DNA of 64,000 nucleotides from Streptomyces sp. NBC_00539 (lineage in GTDB: Bacteria > Actinomycetota > Actinomycetes > Streptomycetales > Streptomycetaceae), in contig NZ_CP107811.1 of the NCBI RefSeq assembly GCF_036346105.1, positions 6,281,501-6,345,500 of the forward strand. The letters run 5' to 3'. The notes under the pieces were generated by a model, which was given only the letters and a program-made list of their open reading frames with translations, ran no database searches and had not been told where the DNA came from. The translations under genes and the position numbers were made by a program. Below are positions 40,774 through 50,038 of this stretch, in pieces; within the stretch, counting starts at the first letter, position 1; each line of letters starts with the position of its first letter.

Positions 40774-41276
40774 CACGACTGACGACGGGCACGACGGCCC
40801 AGTCCGCGACCCTGGTGGCGGCGACCGTGGGCACCGGCCTGATGGCCGGCCTCTACTTCGCCTTCGACATCTCGGTGATCCCGGGACTGGGGCGCGGCGA
40901 CGACGAGACGTACGTGACCGCGATGCGCAACATTAACGACGCCATCGACAACGGCCTGTTCGGACTGTTGTTCGTGGGCGCGTTCATCGCCACCGGCGTC
41001 GCCGCCGCGCAGCAGCAGCGCGGCGGACGCCCCCACGCGGCCCGCTGGGCCTGGACCGCCTTCGCGCTGTACACGCTCTCGCTGGTCGTGACGGCCCTGG
41101 TGAACCTGCCGCTGAACGCCCAACTCGCCCGTGCCGGGTCCGACTTCACCGCCGCCCGCGCCGGGTTCGGCACGCGCTGGCGGGCCGGCAACATCGTCCG
41201 CACCCTGGCCTGCGCGACGGCCCTGGCCGCCCTGGGCCGGACGCTGGCCCTGCACGGCCGCACCCCGGCCGCGTAG
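40770..41276 (+). CDS. DUF1772 (anthrone oxygenase-like) membrane protein
   Basis: 168 residues, four membrane helices. DUF1772 signature GLMAGLYFAFDISVIPGL and the conserved N..N..N in LVNLPLNAQL plus a C-terminal WRAGNIVRT. Some DUF1772 proteins are anthrone oxygenases in aromatic polyketide pathways. GTGA overlap with the hemerythrin gene. A clear paralogue ends the biosynthetic operon at 63335. Confidence 0.85.
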   Translation: MTRLTTGTTAQSATLVAATVGTGLMAGLYFAFDISVIPGLGRGDDETYVTAMRNINDAIDNGLFGLLFVGAFIATGVAAAQQQRGGRPHAARWAWTAFALYTLSLVVTALVNLPLNAQLARAGSDFTAARAGFGTRWRAGNIVRTLACATALAALGRTLALHGRTPAA

Positions 41277-41336
41277 GCCCTGGCCGCCCGTCCCGCCGGA
41301 CCCGGCACCGGACCGCTCCGGCGTCCCCGTGAACGG

Positions 41337-41376
41337 CGCCCGCTCTCGCATCCGTCCCCCGCGGGAGAGCGGGCGC
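41337..41376. terminator. Hairpin terminator
   Basis: Perfect 12-bp stem GCGCCCGCTCTC/GAGAGCGGGCGC between the DUF1772 and AraC genes. Confidence 0.75.
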
Positions 41377-41419
41377 TTCACGCGTTCCCGCCCGGCGGGA
41401 AACGAGAGAGGATATCCGC

Positions 41420-42427
41420 ATGGACACGCTGACCGGTCTGCTGGAAGGCCCGAAGGCGCGCGGCGCCTTCCTCCTCAAGTCCGTCTTCAACCCGCCCTGG
41501 TCGCTGCGCGTGGAGGACCGGGCGCCGCTGTCGGTCATCACGATGGTCCACGGCGACGCCTGGCTGGTGCCGGACCACGGCACCGCGGTACGGATCCGGC
41601 CCGGCGACGTGGCCGTGGTGCACGGACCCGAGCCGTACACGGTCGCCGACTCCGTCGGTACGCCGGTCCAGATCACGGTCGGGCCGGAGCAGCGGTGCAG
41701 CACCGCGAGCGGCGAGGACGTCACCGAGACCATGGCCCTCGGGGTCCGTACCTGGGGCGATCCGCTCCAGGACGCGGGCTCGGCGGTGATGCTGAGCGGC
41801 ACCTACCAGGCGCCGAGCGAGATCGGCCGGCGGCTGCTGAGCGTGCTCCCCACGATCCTGGTACGCCCGGCGGAATCGGCGGACCACGCACTCATCACGC
41901 TGCTGACGGCGGAGATCTCCCGCGACGAGCCCGGCCAGGAGATCGTCCTGGACCGGCTCCTGGACCTCCTGCTGATCGGGGTCCTGCGCGCCTGGCTCGC
42001 GGCCCCCGGCAGTGGCGCCCCGACGTGGTACCGGGCCCAGAGCGACCCGGTGGTCGGACCGGCGCTGCGCCTGCTGCACGAGAACCCGGCGCACGGCTGG
42101 ACGGTCGAGGAACTCGCGCGCAAGGTCGGCGTGTCCAGGGCGGCCCTGGCCCGCCGCTTCACCGACGTCGTGGGGGAGCCCCCGGTCGCCTACCTCACCG
42201 GCTGGCGCATCGCCCTGGCCGCCGACTACTTGCGCGAACCGGAGGCCACGGTGGCGACGGTGGCCCGCCGGGTCGGCTACAGCGGGGCGTTCGCCCTGTC
42301 GGCGGCCTTCAAACGGGTGCGCGGAGTCAGCCCGAAGGAGTACCGCGCGGGCATCACCGCGCCCGCCGGCGGGCCCGGCTCGCGTTCGCCCCGCACGGTC
42401 GTGCTCGGCGGGCCCGGACCGCGCTGA
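41420..42427 (+). CDS. AraC-family transcriptional regulator, cupin-type sensor
   Basis: 335 residues. N-terminal AraC cupin-like ligand domain (DHGTAVRIRPGDVAVVHGPEPYTV), C-terminal two HTH: WTVEELARKVGVSRAALARRF and TVATVARRVGYSGAFALSAAFKRVRGVSPKEYR. Well separated by terminators from its neighbours; could control the oxidoreductase genes upstream. It converges with the PPTase gene, 3 bp between stop codons. Confidence 0.92.
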   Translation: MDTLTGLLEGPKARGAFLLKSVFNPPWSLRVEDRAPLSVITMVHGDAWLVPDHGTAVRIRPGDVAVVHGPEPYTVADSVGTPVQITVGPEQRCSTASGEDVTETMALGVRTWGDPLQDAGSAVMLSGTYQAPSEIGRRLLSVLPTILVRPAESADHALITLLTAEISRDEPGQEIVLDRLLDLLLIGVLRAWLAAPGSGAPTWYRAQSDPVVGPALRLLHENPAHGWTVEELARKVGVSRAALARRFTDVVGEPPVAYLTGWRIALAADYLREPEATVATVARRVGYSGAFALSAAFKRVRGVSPKEYRAGITAPAGGPGSRSPRTVVLGGPGPR

Positions 42428-42430
42428 TCC

Positions 42431-43081
42431 TCAGCCGCGCCGCGCGACCACGGTGAGGACCAGCTCCGGCCCCGCCGACCAGCGGCCGTGGTAGACCGGA
42501 TCGACGGGTTCGCCCGGCGATGCCGGGACGTCGAGGGTGCAGGTGAACGTGCCCTCGGGGGTGAGGGCCACGGCGGCGTCGCGGAAGCCGAGCCAGACGC
42601 CGGTCGCCGGGTACCAGGCCTTGTACGCCGCCTCCTTGGCGCTGAACAGGAGACGGTCCCAGGGGACGCCGGGGTGCGCCGCGGCGAGCTCCCGCAGGTG
42701 GGCGCGTTCCGCGGGAGAGGTGACCAGCCCCAGCACGCCCTTCGGGAGCGGGCCCGCGGGCTCCGCGTCGATGCCGAGGGCCGACGTACGGTCGCGGAGG
42801 TCCGCCACGGCCGCGCGGTAGCCGTCGCAGTGCGTGATGCTGCCGACCACGCCCGCCGGCCAGGCGGGAGCGCCTCCCGGGCCGGGCAGCAGGGGTGCGG
42901 GGGAGTGGCCGAGAGCGGCCAGACAGCGGCGGGCGCAGGCGCGGGCCGTCGCGAACTGGCGGCGACGGCGCGCGAGGCGGCCCTCCATGAGGGCCGCCTC
43001 GGCGGGGAAGAGCGGCGCGGGCGCCTCGTCGTCGAAGGCTTCCGACGACGTGACGCCCGGCGGCAGGAGTGCCTCGATCAT
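42431..43081 (-). CDS. 4'-phosphopantetheinyl transferase (Sfp/EntD type)
   Basis: 216 residues. Signature residues: ITHCDGYRAAVA, GIDAEP (Mg-binding Asp/Glu) and LLFSAKEAAYKAWYP (KEAAYKA). It loads phosphopantetheine from CoA onto carrier proteins, here presumably the two ACPs at 48786 and 57036. Start ATG 43081 just after the hydrolase stop; translation probably coupled. Its presence marks the left end of a biosynthetic cluster. Confidence 0.92.
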   Translation of the reverse strand: MIEALLPPGVTSSEAFDDEAPAPLFPAEAALMEGRLARRRRQFATARACARRCLAALGHSPAPLLPGPGGAPAWPAGVVGSITHCDGYRAAVADLRDRTSALGIDAEPAGPLPKGVLGLVTSPAERAHLRELAAAHPGVPWDRLLFSAKEAAYKAWYPATGVWLGFRDAAVALTPEGTFTCTLDVPASPGEPVDPVYHGRWSAGPELVLTVVARRG

Positions 43082-43091
43082 CGTCCGGCGG

Positions 43092-43928
43092 TCACCGGGA
43101 CGCGAGCTCGGCCACGGCGGACACGACCAGCAGGGGCCGCTCCAGCGGGAGCATGTGGCCCGCTCCGGGCACCGGTTCGAACCGGGCCCCCGGCAGGGTG
43201 TCGGCCAGCGTCCGCGCCAGCGCGGGATCGATGACCTTGTCCGCCTCACCGTGCAGGACCACCGCCGGCACGGTGACGCCGGCCAGCGCCGGGCGCAGGT
43301 CCCAGCCTCGCGTGCAGCGGAAGAACTCCGCCCGGATCCGGGGGTCCGTCGCCGCGAACAGCTGCCGGTTCACGTCCAGCAGGGCCGGGTCCACGGTCTT
43401 GGCCATGGTGGACGACAGCAGTTTGCGGCCGAGCGGGGGGCGGCGCAGCGCCCACGAGAAGAGGGCGCTGCCCATCATCTTCACCTCGCCGTCGGGCGTG
43501 TCCTGGCCGTGGGCCGCAGCACCCAGCAGCACCAGGCCGCCCAGCCGCCCGTCCCGCCCGCCGCCGGCCGCGTGGGACAGCGCCGCGAAGGCGCCGCCCG
43601 AGTGGCCCACCACGACGGCCTCGCGGGCGCCCACCGCGTCCAGCACCGCCCCGAGGTCGTCGCCGAGGCGCTCCACGGAGACGGCGGTGCGTCCGCAGGT
43701 GGAGGCGCCGTGGCCCCGCTGGTCGTACAGCACCACGCGGTGACCGGCCCGGATGAGCCGGTCGGCGATGGTGCCCCAGGCGCGGCGGGAATGCGCCCAG
43801 CCGTGCACGAGGACCACGTCCACGGCGGCCGGCGTGCCCGCCAGCGGGGCCAGTACCGTGACGGCGAGTTCCGCGCCGTCGTCGGTCCGCACGGTCAGTT
43901 CCCGGGTGACTTCGGCGGCCGTGGTCAT
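43092..43928 (-). CDS. Alpha/beta hydrolase
   Basis: 278 residues. HGWAHSRRAW oxyanion segment, nucleophile elbow VVVGHSGGAFAAL (GHSGG), acid in LHGEADKVIDP, base in GAGHMLPLERP. A generic hydrolase/thioesterase in the cluster; start overlaps the stop of the SRPBCC gene (ATGA). Confidence 0.88.
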   Translation of the reverse strand: MTTAAEVTRELTVRTDDGAELAVTVLAPLAGTPAAVDVVLVHGWAHSRRAWGTIADRLIRAGHRVVLYDQRGHGASTCGRTAVSVERLGDDLGAVLDAVGAREAVVVGHSGGAFAALSHAAGGGRDGRLGGLVLLGAAAHGQDTPDGEVKMMGSALFSWALRRPPLGRKLLSSTMAKTVDPALLDVNRQLFAATDPRIRAEFFRCTRGWDLRPALAGVTVPAVVLHGEADKVIDPALARTLADTLPGARFEPVPGAGHMLPLERPLLVVSAVAELASR

Positions 43929-44410
43929 CGCCGGGCCCCCGCGGTGGAGGACGACAGCAGCCGGCCAAGGGACTCGAAGGCCGCCAAGGTGGCCTTCGAG
44001 TGCTCCGCGCCGAGGTCGACGGCCTTGGCCAGTACGCGCAGCCAGCCGTGCGGCCTGCCCGCGAAGTGCATGGACAGCCGGGTGCGGCCGTCCGGCAGCG
44101 GTTCGAGGCGGAAGGCCGCCGGCCCGCGGAACGCCCCGTCGACGTATTCCACGTCGAGCCGGCGGCCGCTGTCCACGGCGACCGTGCGCGCCGTGAAACG
44201 GAGCTTGAGACCGCCGTTGCCGACGCCCTTGGTGTGGACGGTCACCCCCACCTCGCCGCCGACCCGGTCGGGCGAACCGGAGACCGGGGCGAAGGTGTTG
44301 GCCGGGACCCACCAGCGGGCGGCGCCGCGGAACTCCGAGAGGAGCGCTTCCCAGACGGCGGTCTCCGGGGCGTCGATCACCGCCTCGTCGATCAGGTCGT
44401 ACGTTGTCAT
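43925..44410 (-). CDS. SRPBCC-fold protein (polyketide cyclase/START-like)
   Basis: 161 residues, SRPBCC superfamily: DEAVIDAPETAVWEALLSEFRG, WWVPANTFAP, LEPLPDGRTRLSMHF. Binds hydrophobic ligands; members include aromatase/cyclases. GGAGG six bases before the ATG. Coupled to the hydrolase. Could cyclise or hold the pathway intermediate. Confidence 0.8.
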   Translation of the reverse strand: MTTYDLIDEAVIDAPETAVWEALLSEFRGAARWWVPANTFAPVSGSPDRVGGEVGVTVHTKGVGNGGLKLRFTARTVAVDSGRRLDVEYVDGAFRGPAAFRLEPLPDGRTRLSMHFAGRPHGWLRVLAKAVDLGAEHSKATLAAFESLGRLLSSSTAGARR

Positions 44411-44469
44411 GTCGAGCCTCCTCAGGTGCACGGTCGTGCGGAGTTGCGCGCGGGTGTCCGGGGTCGGGG

Positions 44470-45996
44470 TCAGGCGAAGAAGCCCTGGCCCGGGGTGAAG
44501 AGGTTCGCCGGGTCGAACTTCTTCTTCGCGTTGACGAAGCCGGTCCAGCGGTTGCCGAAGTGGGCCCGCCAGTCGGCCTGCGTCATGTGGGGGACGGCGC
44601 CGACCAGGTAGCGCTTGGCTCCCATCGACACCGCCAGGTCGTACAGCCGCCGGTTCTGGTCCAGCATGGCCTGGATGTTCGGGTCACCCGGGTTGGGGAA
44701 CCGCAGCAGGTCGAAGAGGTAGGCCACGGACTCGCCCGGCATCATCGCGAGCGGCCGCTTGACCTGCGAGGTGAGGAACGGGGAGAAGAGCAGGAAACCG
44801 CCCCCGAGGGAGTCGGCGGTCAGCTCCTGTTCGACCCGCTTCATGAACGTCTTGGTCTTGGAGGCTGGGAGGAACATGCTCAGCCACGGCTTGGGCGAGT
44901 ACCAGTGGCCGGACTCCTTGAGGTAGGCCTCGTAGGCGTCGAGCCGGAACATGTACTCCCGGTAGGTCACGTCCTCGATCACCGCGTCGGCCCGGACGTC
45001 CTGCAAGCCGCCGAGCAGCTTCGCCCGGTCCGGCGGCGTCGTGCTGTAGGTGGCCCCGACCTCCATCTTGTAGCGCCAGCCCGAGCCGTCCGGCTTCTGC
45101 AGCATCTCGCCGGCCTGGACCTGGAAGCGGCCGTCGGCGAGCACCTTCTCGGCGTCCTGGAGGTAGGTCTCCACGTCCGCGTAGTAGAGGGTGAAGATGA
45201 CCGACCGCTTCGGCGCCGGGACGACGGCGACTTCGGCACGGACGATGATCCCGACCTGACCGCCCCCCGACAGCGCCGCGTTGAACAGCTCCGGACGGGT
45301 CGTCGCCGTCGCGGTGACCAGCTTCCCCTCACCGGTGACGATGTCGATGGAGCGCACGGTGTCGCACAGCAGCCCGTACTTGGCCACGGTGCCGCCGATG
45401 CCGCCGATGCTGATGGTGCCGCCGATCGACAGGTACAGGTAGTCGGGCAGCGCGGGCGGGGTCTTGCCCACCTGGAGGCACGCGTCGGTCAGCTGGGCCC
45501 AGGTGACGCCCGCCTCGACCACCGCGCAGTTCCCGCTGATGGAGATGATCTTCGACATGCTGCGGGCGTCGATGGATATCCCGCCCGGGACGCGGGCCTG
45601 GCCGTACACCGAGTGCGACTCGATGTCCGTACCGGAACCGCCCTGCCCGTTGACCGCGACCTTGATGCCGTTCGCCCGGGCGTAGTTCACCATCTTGACG
45701 ATGTCGTCCACGCTGCCCGGCCGCAGCACGGCCCACGGCTTGTTGCCCGCGTCGTCCCACAGGTGTCCGAAGTCCTTGCCGAAGGACTCGACCACGGAGG
45801 GCGACGTCTCCAGCGTGCCGGTCAGCGCCGGCACCGGGACGACGGCCGTACCGGACGTCTCCGCGGCCGTCGCCCAGCTCTGGTCGACGGTGTTCCAGCC
45901 CACGACGGCCACGGCGGTCGCCGCGATGCCGCCGAGCACTCTGCGCCGGGAAGGGGCGGCGGCCGTGCCCGTGGCCGTTCTCGGGGTGCTGCTCAT
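44470..45996 (-). CDS. Tat-exported FAD-linked oxidase (PCMH/BBE, CKX-like)
   Basis: 508 residues. Twin-arginine signal SRRRVLGGIAATAVAVVGW at the N-terminus, then an FAD-binding PCMH domain (about 75-250: WAVLRPGSVDDIVKMVNYAR, NGQGGSGTDIES, GGTISIGGIGG) and a C-terminal substrate/oxidase half resembling cytokinin dehydrogenase (FVNAKKKFDPANLFTPGQGFF). No second His for bicovalent FAD is obvious. It oxidises an amine or alcohol outside the membrane or late in the route. Exported enzymes are uncommon inside biosynthetic clusters. Confidence 0.85.
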   Translation of the reverse strand: MSSTPRTATGTAAAPSRRRVLGGIAATAVAVVGWNTVDQSWATAAETSGTAVVPVPALTGTLETSPSVVESFGKDFGHLWDDAGNKPWAVLRPGSVDDIVKMVNYARANGIKVAVNGQGGSGTDIESHSVYGQARVPGGISIDARSMSKIISISGNCAVVEAGVTWAQLTDACLQVGKTPPALPDYLYLSIGGTISIGGIGGTVAKYGLLCDTVRSIDIVTGEGKLVTATATTRPELFNAALSGGGQVGIIVRAEVAVVPAPKRSVIFTLYYADVETYLQDAEKVLADGRFQVQAGEMLQKPDGSGWRYKMEVGATYSTTPPDRAKLLGGLQDVRADAVIEDVTYREYMFRLDAYEAYLKESGHWYSPKPWLSMFLPASKTKTFMKRVEQELTADSLGGGFLLFSPFLTSQVKRPLAMMPGESVAYLFDLLRFPNPGDPNIQAMLDQNRRLYDLAVSMGAKRYLVGAVPHMTQADWRAHFGNRWTGFVNAKKKFDPANLFTPGQGFFA

Positions 45997-46033
45997 CTGC
46001 GTACGTCTCCCGTTTCTCATGCCTGCCGGAGTC

Positions 46034-47599
46034 CTACTGGTGCGTCGCCGGGGCGGCGGTGCGCACCTGTGAAGCGAGCTGGTACTCGCTCAGGTCGAAG
46101 CGCTTGGTCTGGCGGCGGAAGCGCCAGGTGTACGTCGGCCAGATGGAGGGGTTGCGCCCGTTCTCGTCGAGGTACCAGCTCTTGCAGTTGCCCGCGTTCC
46201 ACACCGAACCGTCGAGCTTCGCGTCGAGCGCCTGGTTGTAGGCCTGCTGCGCTTCCTTGCGCACCTCGACGCTGGACAGCCCGCGCTTCTCGGCCTGCTT
46301 GAGCGCGTCCACCACGTACTTGATCTGCGCCTCGATCATCACGACCTGCGAGGAGTGCCCCAGGGTGGTGTTCGGACCGAGCAGCATGAACAGGTTCGGG
46401 AAGCCGGCGATCGTGGTCCCGCGGTGGGCCGACATGCCCTCGCGCTGCCAGGCCTCGCGCAGTTGTACGCCGTCCCGGCCGAAGACCCGGCGCGCGACCG
46501 GGCGGTCGGTGGCCTGGAAACCGGTGCCCAGGATGATGGTGTCGACCTCGCGCTCCACCCCGTCGCGGCCCACGATCGACTTGGCGCGGACCTCCGCGAT
46601 CCCGTCGGTGACCAGGTCCACGTTGGGCTGCTGGATCGCCGGGTACCAGGTGTTGGAGAACAGCAGCCGCTTGCAGGCCATCACGTAGTCGGGGGTCAGC
46701 TTGGCGCGCAGGGCCTCGTCCGGGACCGACTTCTTCAAGTGGTCGCTGGCCATCTTCTGCATCTTCCCCGCGACCTTCGGGCGGGCCATCACGAAGGCCA
46801 GGATCTCGCGGCCCCACATGTTGAAGTTGCGCCGGAAGCTCTGGTAGCCGGGCACCGAGCGCAAGAGCTTGGCCTGCAACGCCGTGGTCGCCTTGTCGTT
46901 CTTCGGGCCGACCCACGGGGGCGTGCGCTGGTAGAGGTCGAGGCGCTCCACGTCGGGCTGGATCTTCGGTACGAACTGGATCGCCGAGGCGCCCGTACCG
47001 ATGACGGCGACGCGCCGGCCGGTGAGGTCGTGGTCGTGGTCCCACCGCGAGGAATGGAACACCTTGCCCTCGAAGTCGCTGAGGCCCTTGATGTCGGGGA
47101 CGGCCGGCTCGCTCAGGTAGCCGGTGCCGGTGACCAGGAACTGGGCGGTGTAGTCGCCCTGAGAGGTCTCGATCCGCCAGTGCCTCTCGCCCTCGTCCCA
47201 GCGGGCGGAGAGCAGTTCGTGCGCGAAGCGGATGTGCGGGCGGACCCCGAAGCGGTCGGCCGTGTCGCGCAGGTACGCGTACAGCTCGTCCCGCTTGCCG
47301 AAGGTGGACTTCCAGTTCGGGTTCTGGGCGAAGGAGAAGGAGTAGAGGTGGGACATGACGTCGCACGCACAGCCCGGATAGCTGTTGTCGCGCCACGTGC
47401 CTCCGACCTCGTCGGCCCGCTCGAACACGAGGAAGTCGTCGATGCCCGACTGCAGCAGCCGGATGGCGGTACCCAGGCCGGAGAACCCGGTACCGATGAC
47501 CGCGACCCTCAGGTGCCGGGCCGGTCCGCGGCCCCCGGAGGAGGCCTGGGCCGTCGGACGGGCTCCGCCGTCCCTGGCCGGTTCGAGAATGCTCGTCAC
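46034..47599 (-). CDS. Flavin-containing monooxygenase, Baeyer-Villiger type
   Basis: 521 residues. N-terminal FAD motif VAVIGTGFSGLGTAIRLLQSG, NADPH motif RRVAVIGTGASAIQFVP, and the Type I BVMO/FMO fingerprint FxGxxxHxxxW(D) as FEGKVFHSSRWDHD. It puts one O into a ketone or oxidises N or S using NADPH. Between the FAD oxidase and the methyltransferase on the same strand, with 37 bp and 9 bp gaps. Confidence 0.92.
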   Translation of the reverse strand: MTSILEPARDGGARPTAQASSGGRGPARHLRVAVIGTGFSGLGTAIRLLQSGIDDFLVFERADEVGGTWRDNSYPGCACDVMSHLYSFSFAQNPNWKSTFGKRDELYAYLRDTADRFGVRPHIRFAHELLSARWDEGERHWRIETSQGDYTAQFLVTGTGYLSEPAVPDIKGLSDFEGKVFHSSRWDHDHDLTGRRVAVIGTGASAIQFVPKIQPDVERLDLYQRTPPWVGPKNDKATTALQAKLLRSVPGYQSFRRNFNMWGREILAFVMARPKVAGKMQKMASDHLKKSVPDEALRAKLTPDYVMACKRLLFSNTWYPAIQQPNVDLVTDGIAEVRAKSIVGRDGVEREVDTIILGTGFQATDRPVARRVFGRDGVQLREAWQREGMSAHRGTTIAGFPNLFMLLGPNTTLGHSSQVVMIEAQIKYVVDALKQAEKRGLSSVEVRKEAQQAYNQALDAKLDGSVWNAGNCKSWYLDENGRNPSIWPTYTWRFRRQTKRFDLSEYQLASQVRTAAPATHQ

Positions 47600-47608
47600 G
47601 TCGGCCTC

Positions 47609-48505
47609 CTAGCGGCGCGTGAGGGTCACGCGGAAGTTGTTGAAGAACTTGTCTTCGAGCGTGTACGCGAAGATGTCGAGGTAGCGCTCGAAGCGGGCGA
47701 CGACCTCCTCGCCCTCCATGGCCACGGCCTCGTCCCGGCGCTCGGCGAGCAGCACCAGCCAGGCGCGGCAGGCCATCGCGAACGACTCGCGCTCGTTGAC
47801 GATCTCGTCGACCTCGAAGAGGCCCTCGGCGCCGGCGGTGAGCTCGTGCAGGTGCGGGATGTGGCACCTGGCGAACTCGGAGCGCTGGAGGAACTTCAAG
47901 TCGTCGAGGAGCGCGCGGTTCATCGGCAGGGCTTCGGCGGTCATGGTGTGCAGGACGAACTTCGCCCCGGGGACGAGGGTGTTGGCGACCTGCTGGAAGA
48001 AGAAGCGGTAGCGCTTGGTGCGCTCCTTGGGCGGCAGGTTCGAGGAGACGAAGTGCTCCAGCGCGTTGATGCAGAACGCCGCGCCGTACTTCTCGCCGTC
48101 GTCGGCGACCGTGTAGTCCGCCCAGCTCTTGACCAGCGTGGTGATGCGCGGGTTGCCCAGCGCGTCGATGAAGGCTTCCTGGGTGCGGGACAGCGTCAGG
48201 CCGACGGCCTCCTCGGCGCCGTGCACGGTGGTGAGGCGGTGGAGCATGGTGCCCCAGCCGCAGCCGATGTCCAGCACCCGCTTGACGCCGCCGGCGCGGA
48301 CGTTCGCGAGGTCGGCGAAGGTGTCGAGCTTGCGCTCCTGGGCCTCGTCCAGCGCGCCGACGAGGTCCTCGCCCTCGTTCCAGTAGCCGCCGGAGTACAT
48401 CATCGTGGGGCCGAGGAGCAGCCGGTAGAAGTCGTTGCTCACCTCGTAGTGGTGCCTGATCGCATCGACCTCGGGGTCCACCGTCCTGGGGGCGACCGTT
48501 GTCAT
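47609..48505 (-). CDS. Cyclopropane-fatty-acid synthase-like SAM methyltransferase
   Basis: 298 residues. YEVSNDFYRLLLGPTMMYSGGYWNEGEDL is the CFA-synthase/mycolic acid MT opening; SAM motif VLDIGCGWGTMLHR; EHF region. Transfers a methyl or methylene to an alkene, amine or carbon. ATG 48505 follows GAGGA. The region to the divergent ACP start at 48786 is 280 bp and presumably holds two promoters. Confidence 0.9.
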   Translation of the reverse strand: MTTVAPRTVDPEVDAIRHHYEVSNDFYRLLLGPTMMYSGGYWNEGEDLVGALDEAQERKLDTFADLANVRAGGVKRVLDIGCGWGTMLHRLTTVHGAEEAVGLTLSRTQEAFIDALGNPRITTLVKSWADYTVADDGEKYGAAFCINALEHFVSSNLPPKERTKRYRFFFQQVANTLVPGAKFVLHTMTAEALPMNRALLDDLKFLQRSEFARCHIPHLHELTAGAEGLFEVDEIVNERESFAMACRAWLVLLAERRDEAVAMEGEEVVARFERYLDIFAYTLEDKFFNNFRVTLTRR

Positions 48506-48785
48506 CTGAATCCTCATTCCTGCGAGCGGGAAGGGCGGCTCTGGCCGTCCGTGCCGAATTCCTTCCGAGGAAAACGGATCCCCCGCAAGGCGCACGCAAC
48601 ACGAGCCCGCCCGGTACCCGGTCCGTACCAAAAGGAGGGTGAAAGGGAGGGAAAAGGCGGGGAAAAGGCGAGGGGCGTCCACGGCCCCCGGCATGTTGCG
48701 TCTTCCTTGCGGCCGCGGGGCTTTCATCGCTCTCGAAAAGAACGACGCGGCTCCCGGGCCGCACCGTCGAGAGAGGACCGACCCC

Positions 48786-49040
48786 ATGTCGCTGCCCACC
48801 ATCGAAGAGCTCGCGAGCCAGCTGGAGGCCGTTTCCGGCGCCGCGGAGGTCAGCCCCGACGCCCCGCTCCAGCACATCACGGACGTCGACTCGCTGGACC
48901 TCATGGAGTGGCTGTACGGCTTCCAGACCAAGTACCCCCACATCCCGGCCGACGAGACGCTCTTCGCGGACCTCGACGACACGACGACGCTGCGCGACGT
49001 CTACGCGAAGATCGTCGATCTCGTCCCGGCCCAGGCATAG
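48786..49040 (+). CDS. Acyl carrier protein
   Basis: 84 residues. Ser of DVDSLDLMEWLYGFQTKY is the phosphopantetheine site; helix 1 is TIEELASQLEAVSG. An atypical ACP, with Trp and Tyr after the DSL. Ribosome site GAGAGGA. First gene of a three-gene rightward unit with KSIII and a ketoreductase. Confidence 0.87.
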   Translation: MSLPTIEELASQLEAVSGAAEVSPDAPLQHITDVDSLDLMEWLYGFQTKYPHIPADETLFADLDDTTTLRDVYAKIVDLVPAQA

Positions 49041-49051
49041 CGAGGAATCAC

Positions 49052-50038
49052 GTGACCGGCTTCGACATCACCGGGTGGGGCATGTCCGTACCCGAGCGCA
49101 TCGTCACCAGCGCGGAACTCGCCGAGCGTTTCGGCGTGGACGAGCACTGGGTCGTCAGCCGCTGCGGCATCCGTGAGCGGCGGGCCGTTGACCCGGGGCA
49201 GACCACCGTCTCCCTGGCCGTCGAGGCCGGCCGGCGCGCTCTGGACAAGGCGGGCCTGACCGGCGCCGACATCGCCCACCTGATCGTCGCCACGGCGACG
49301 CCCGAGCAGCCGTCCCCGGCGACGTCCGCGTTCGTCCACCACGAACTCGGCATCGCCGGCAGCGCCCACGACGTGAACTCCGAGTGCGCGGGCTTCGTGT
49401 ACGGGCTCGTCTCCGCGATGGCGCTCATCGCGATCGACCCCCGGCCGATCCTGCTGATCGGCTCCGACACCCACACCCTGACCGCCAACCCCGCCGACCG
49501 GGACCTGTCCATCCTCGTCGGCGACGGCGCGGGCGCCGTCGTCCTCCAGCCCGGCCCCGAGAACCGGGTCAAGGCCTGGAACCTGGGCGCCGACGGCTCC
49601 TGCACCGGCTCCTTGAAGGTGCTCGCGGGCGGCAGCCGGATGCCCGCCACCGCCGAGACCGTGGCGGCGGGACTGCACTACGCGCAGATCAACGGCAACG
49701 AGATCTACCTCAACGCCGTCCGCTACACCGTCCGCACGGTGCGCGAGACGCTGGAGAGCGCGAAGGTGGACGCGGCCGACGTGGACCACGTCGTACCGCA
49801 CCAGGCCAACATCCGCATCATCAACTCGATCATGTCCCACACCGGACTGCGGCCGGAAGCGCTGATCACCAATCTGGAGAAGTACGGCAACACGGCCTCG
49901 GGTTCGATCCCGATCGCGCTGACCGAAGCCCTCGACGCGGGACGCATCAAGGCCGGGGACACGGTCCTGCTGGCCGGGTTCGGCGCCGGCATGACATGGG
50001 GCTCGATCCTGATGGAATGGGGCGGAAGGGCGGCATGA
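49052..50038 (+). CDS. Beta-ketoacyl-ACP synthase III
   Basis: 328 residues. Cys112 in VNSECAGFVYGL, His in VVPHQANIRII and Asn in KYGNTASGSIPIALTEA form the triad of FabH. GTG start behind GAGGA. It begins or extends a chain on the ACP just upstream. Confidence 0.94.
   Translation: MTGFDITGWGMSVPERIVTSAELAERFGVDEHWVVSRCGIRERRAVDPGQTTVSLAVEAGRRALDKAGLTGADIAHLIVATATPEQPSPATSAFVHHELGIAGSAHDVNSECAGFVYGLVSAMALIAIDPRPILLIGSDTHTLTANPADRDLSILVGDGAGAVVLQPGPENRVKAWNLGADGSCTGSLKVLAGGSRMPATAETVAAGLHYAQINGNEIYLNAVRYTVRTVRETLESAKVDAADVDHVVPHQANIRIINSIMSHTGLRPEALITNLEKYGNTASGSIPIALTEALDAGRIKAGDTVLLAGFGAGMTWGSILMEWGGRAA

Noticed and set aside
46355-49051. Very long rightward open frame running into the KSIII gene
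   Set aside because: Antisense to the FMO and methyltransferase genes; only the part after GTG 49052 is coding.
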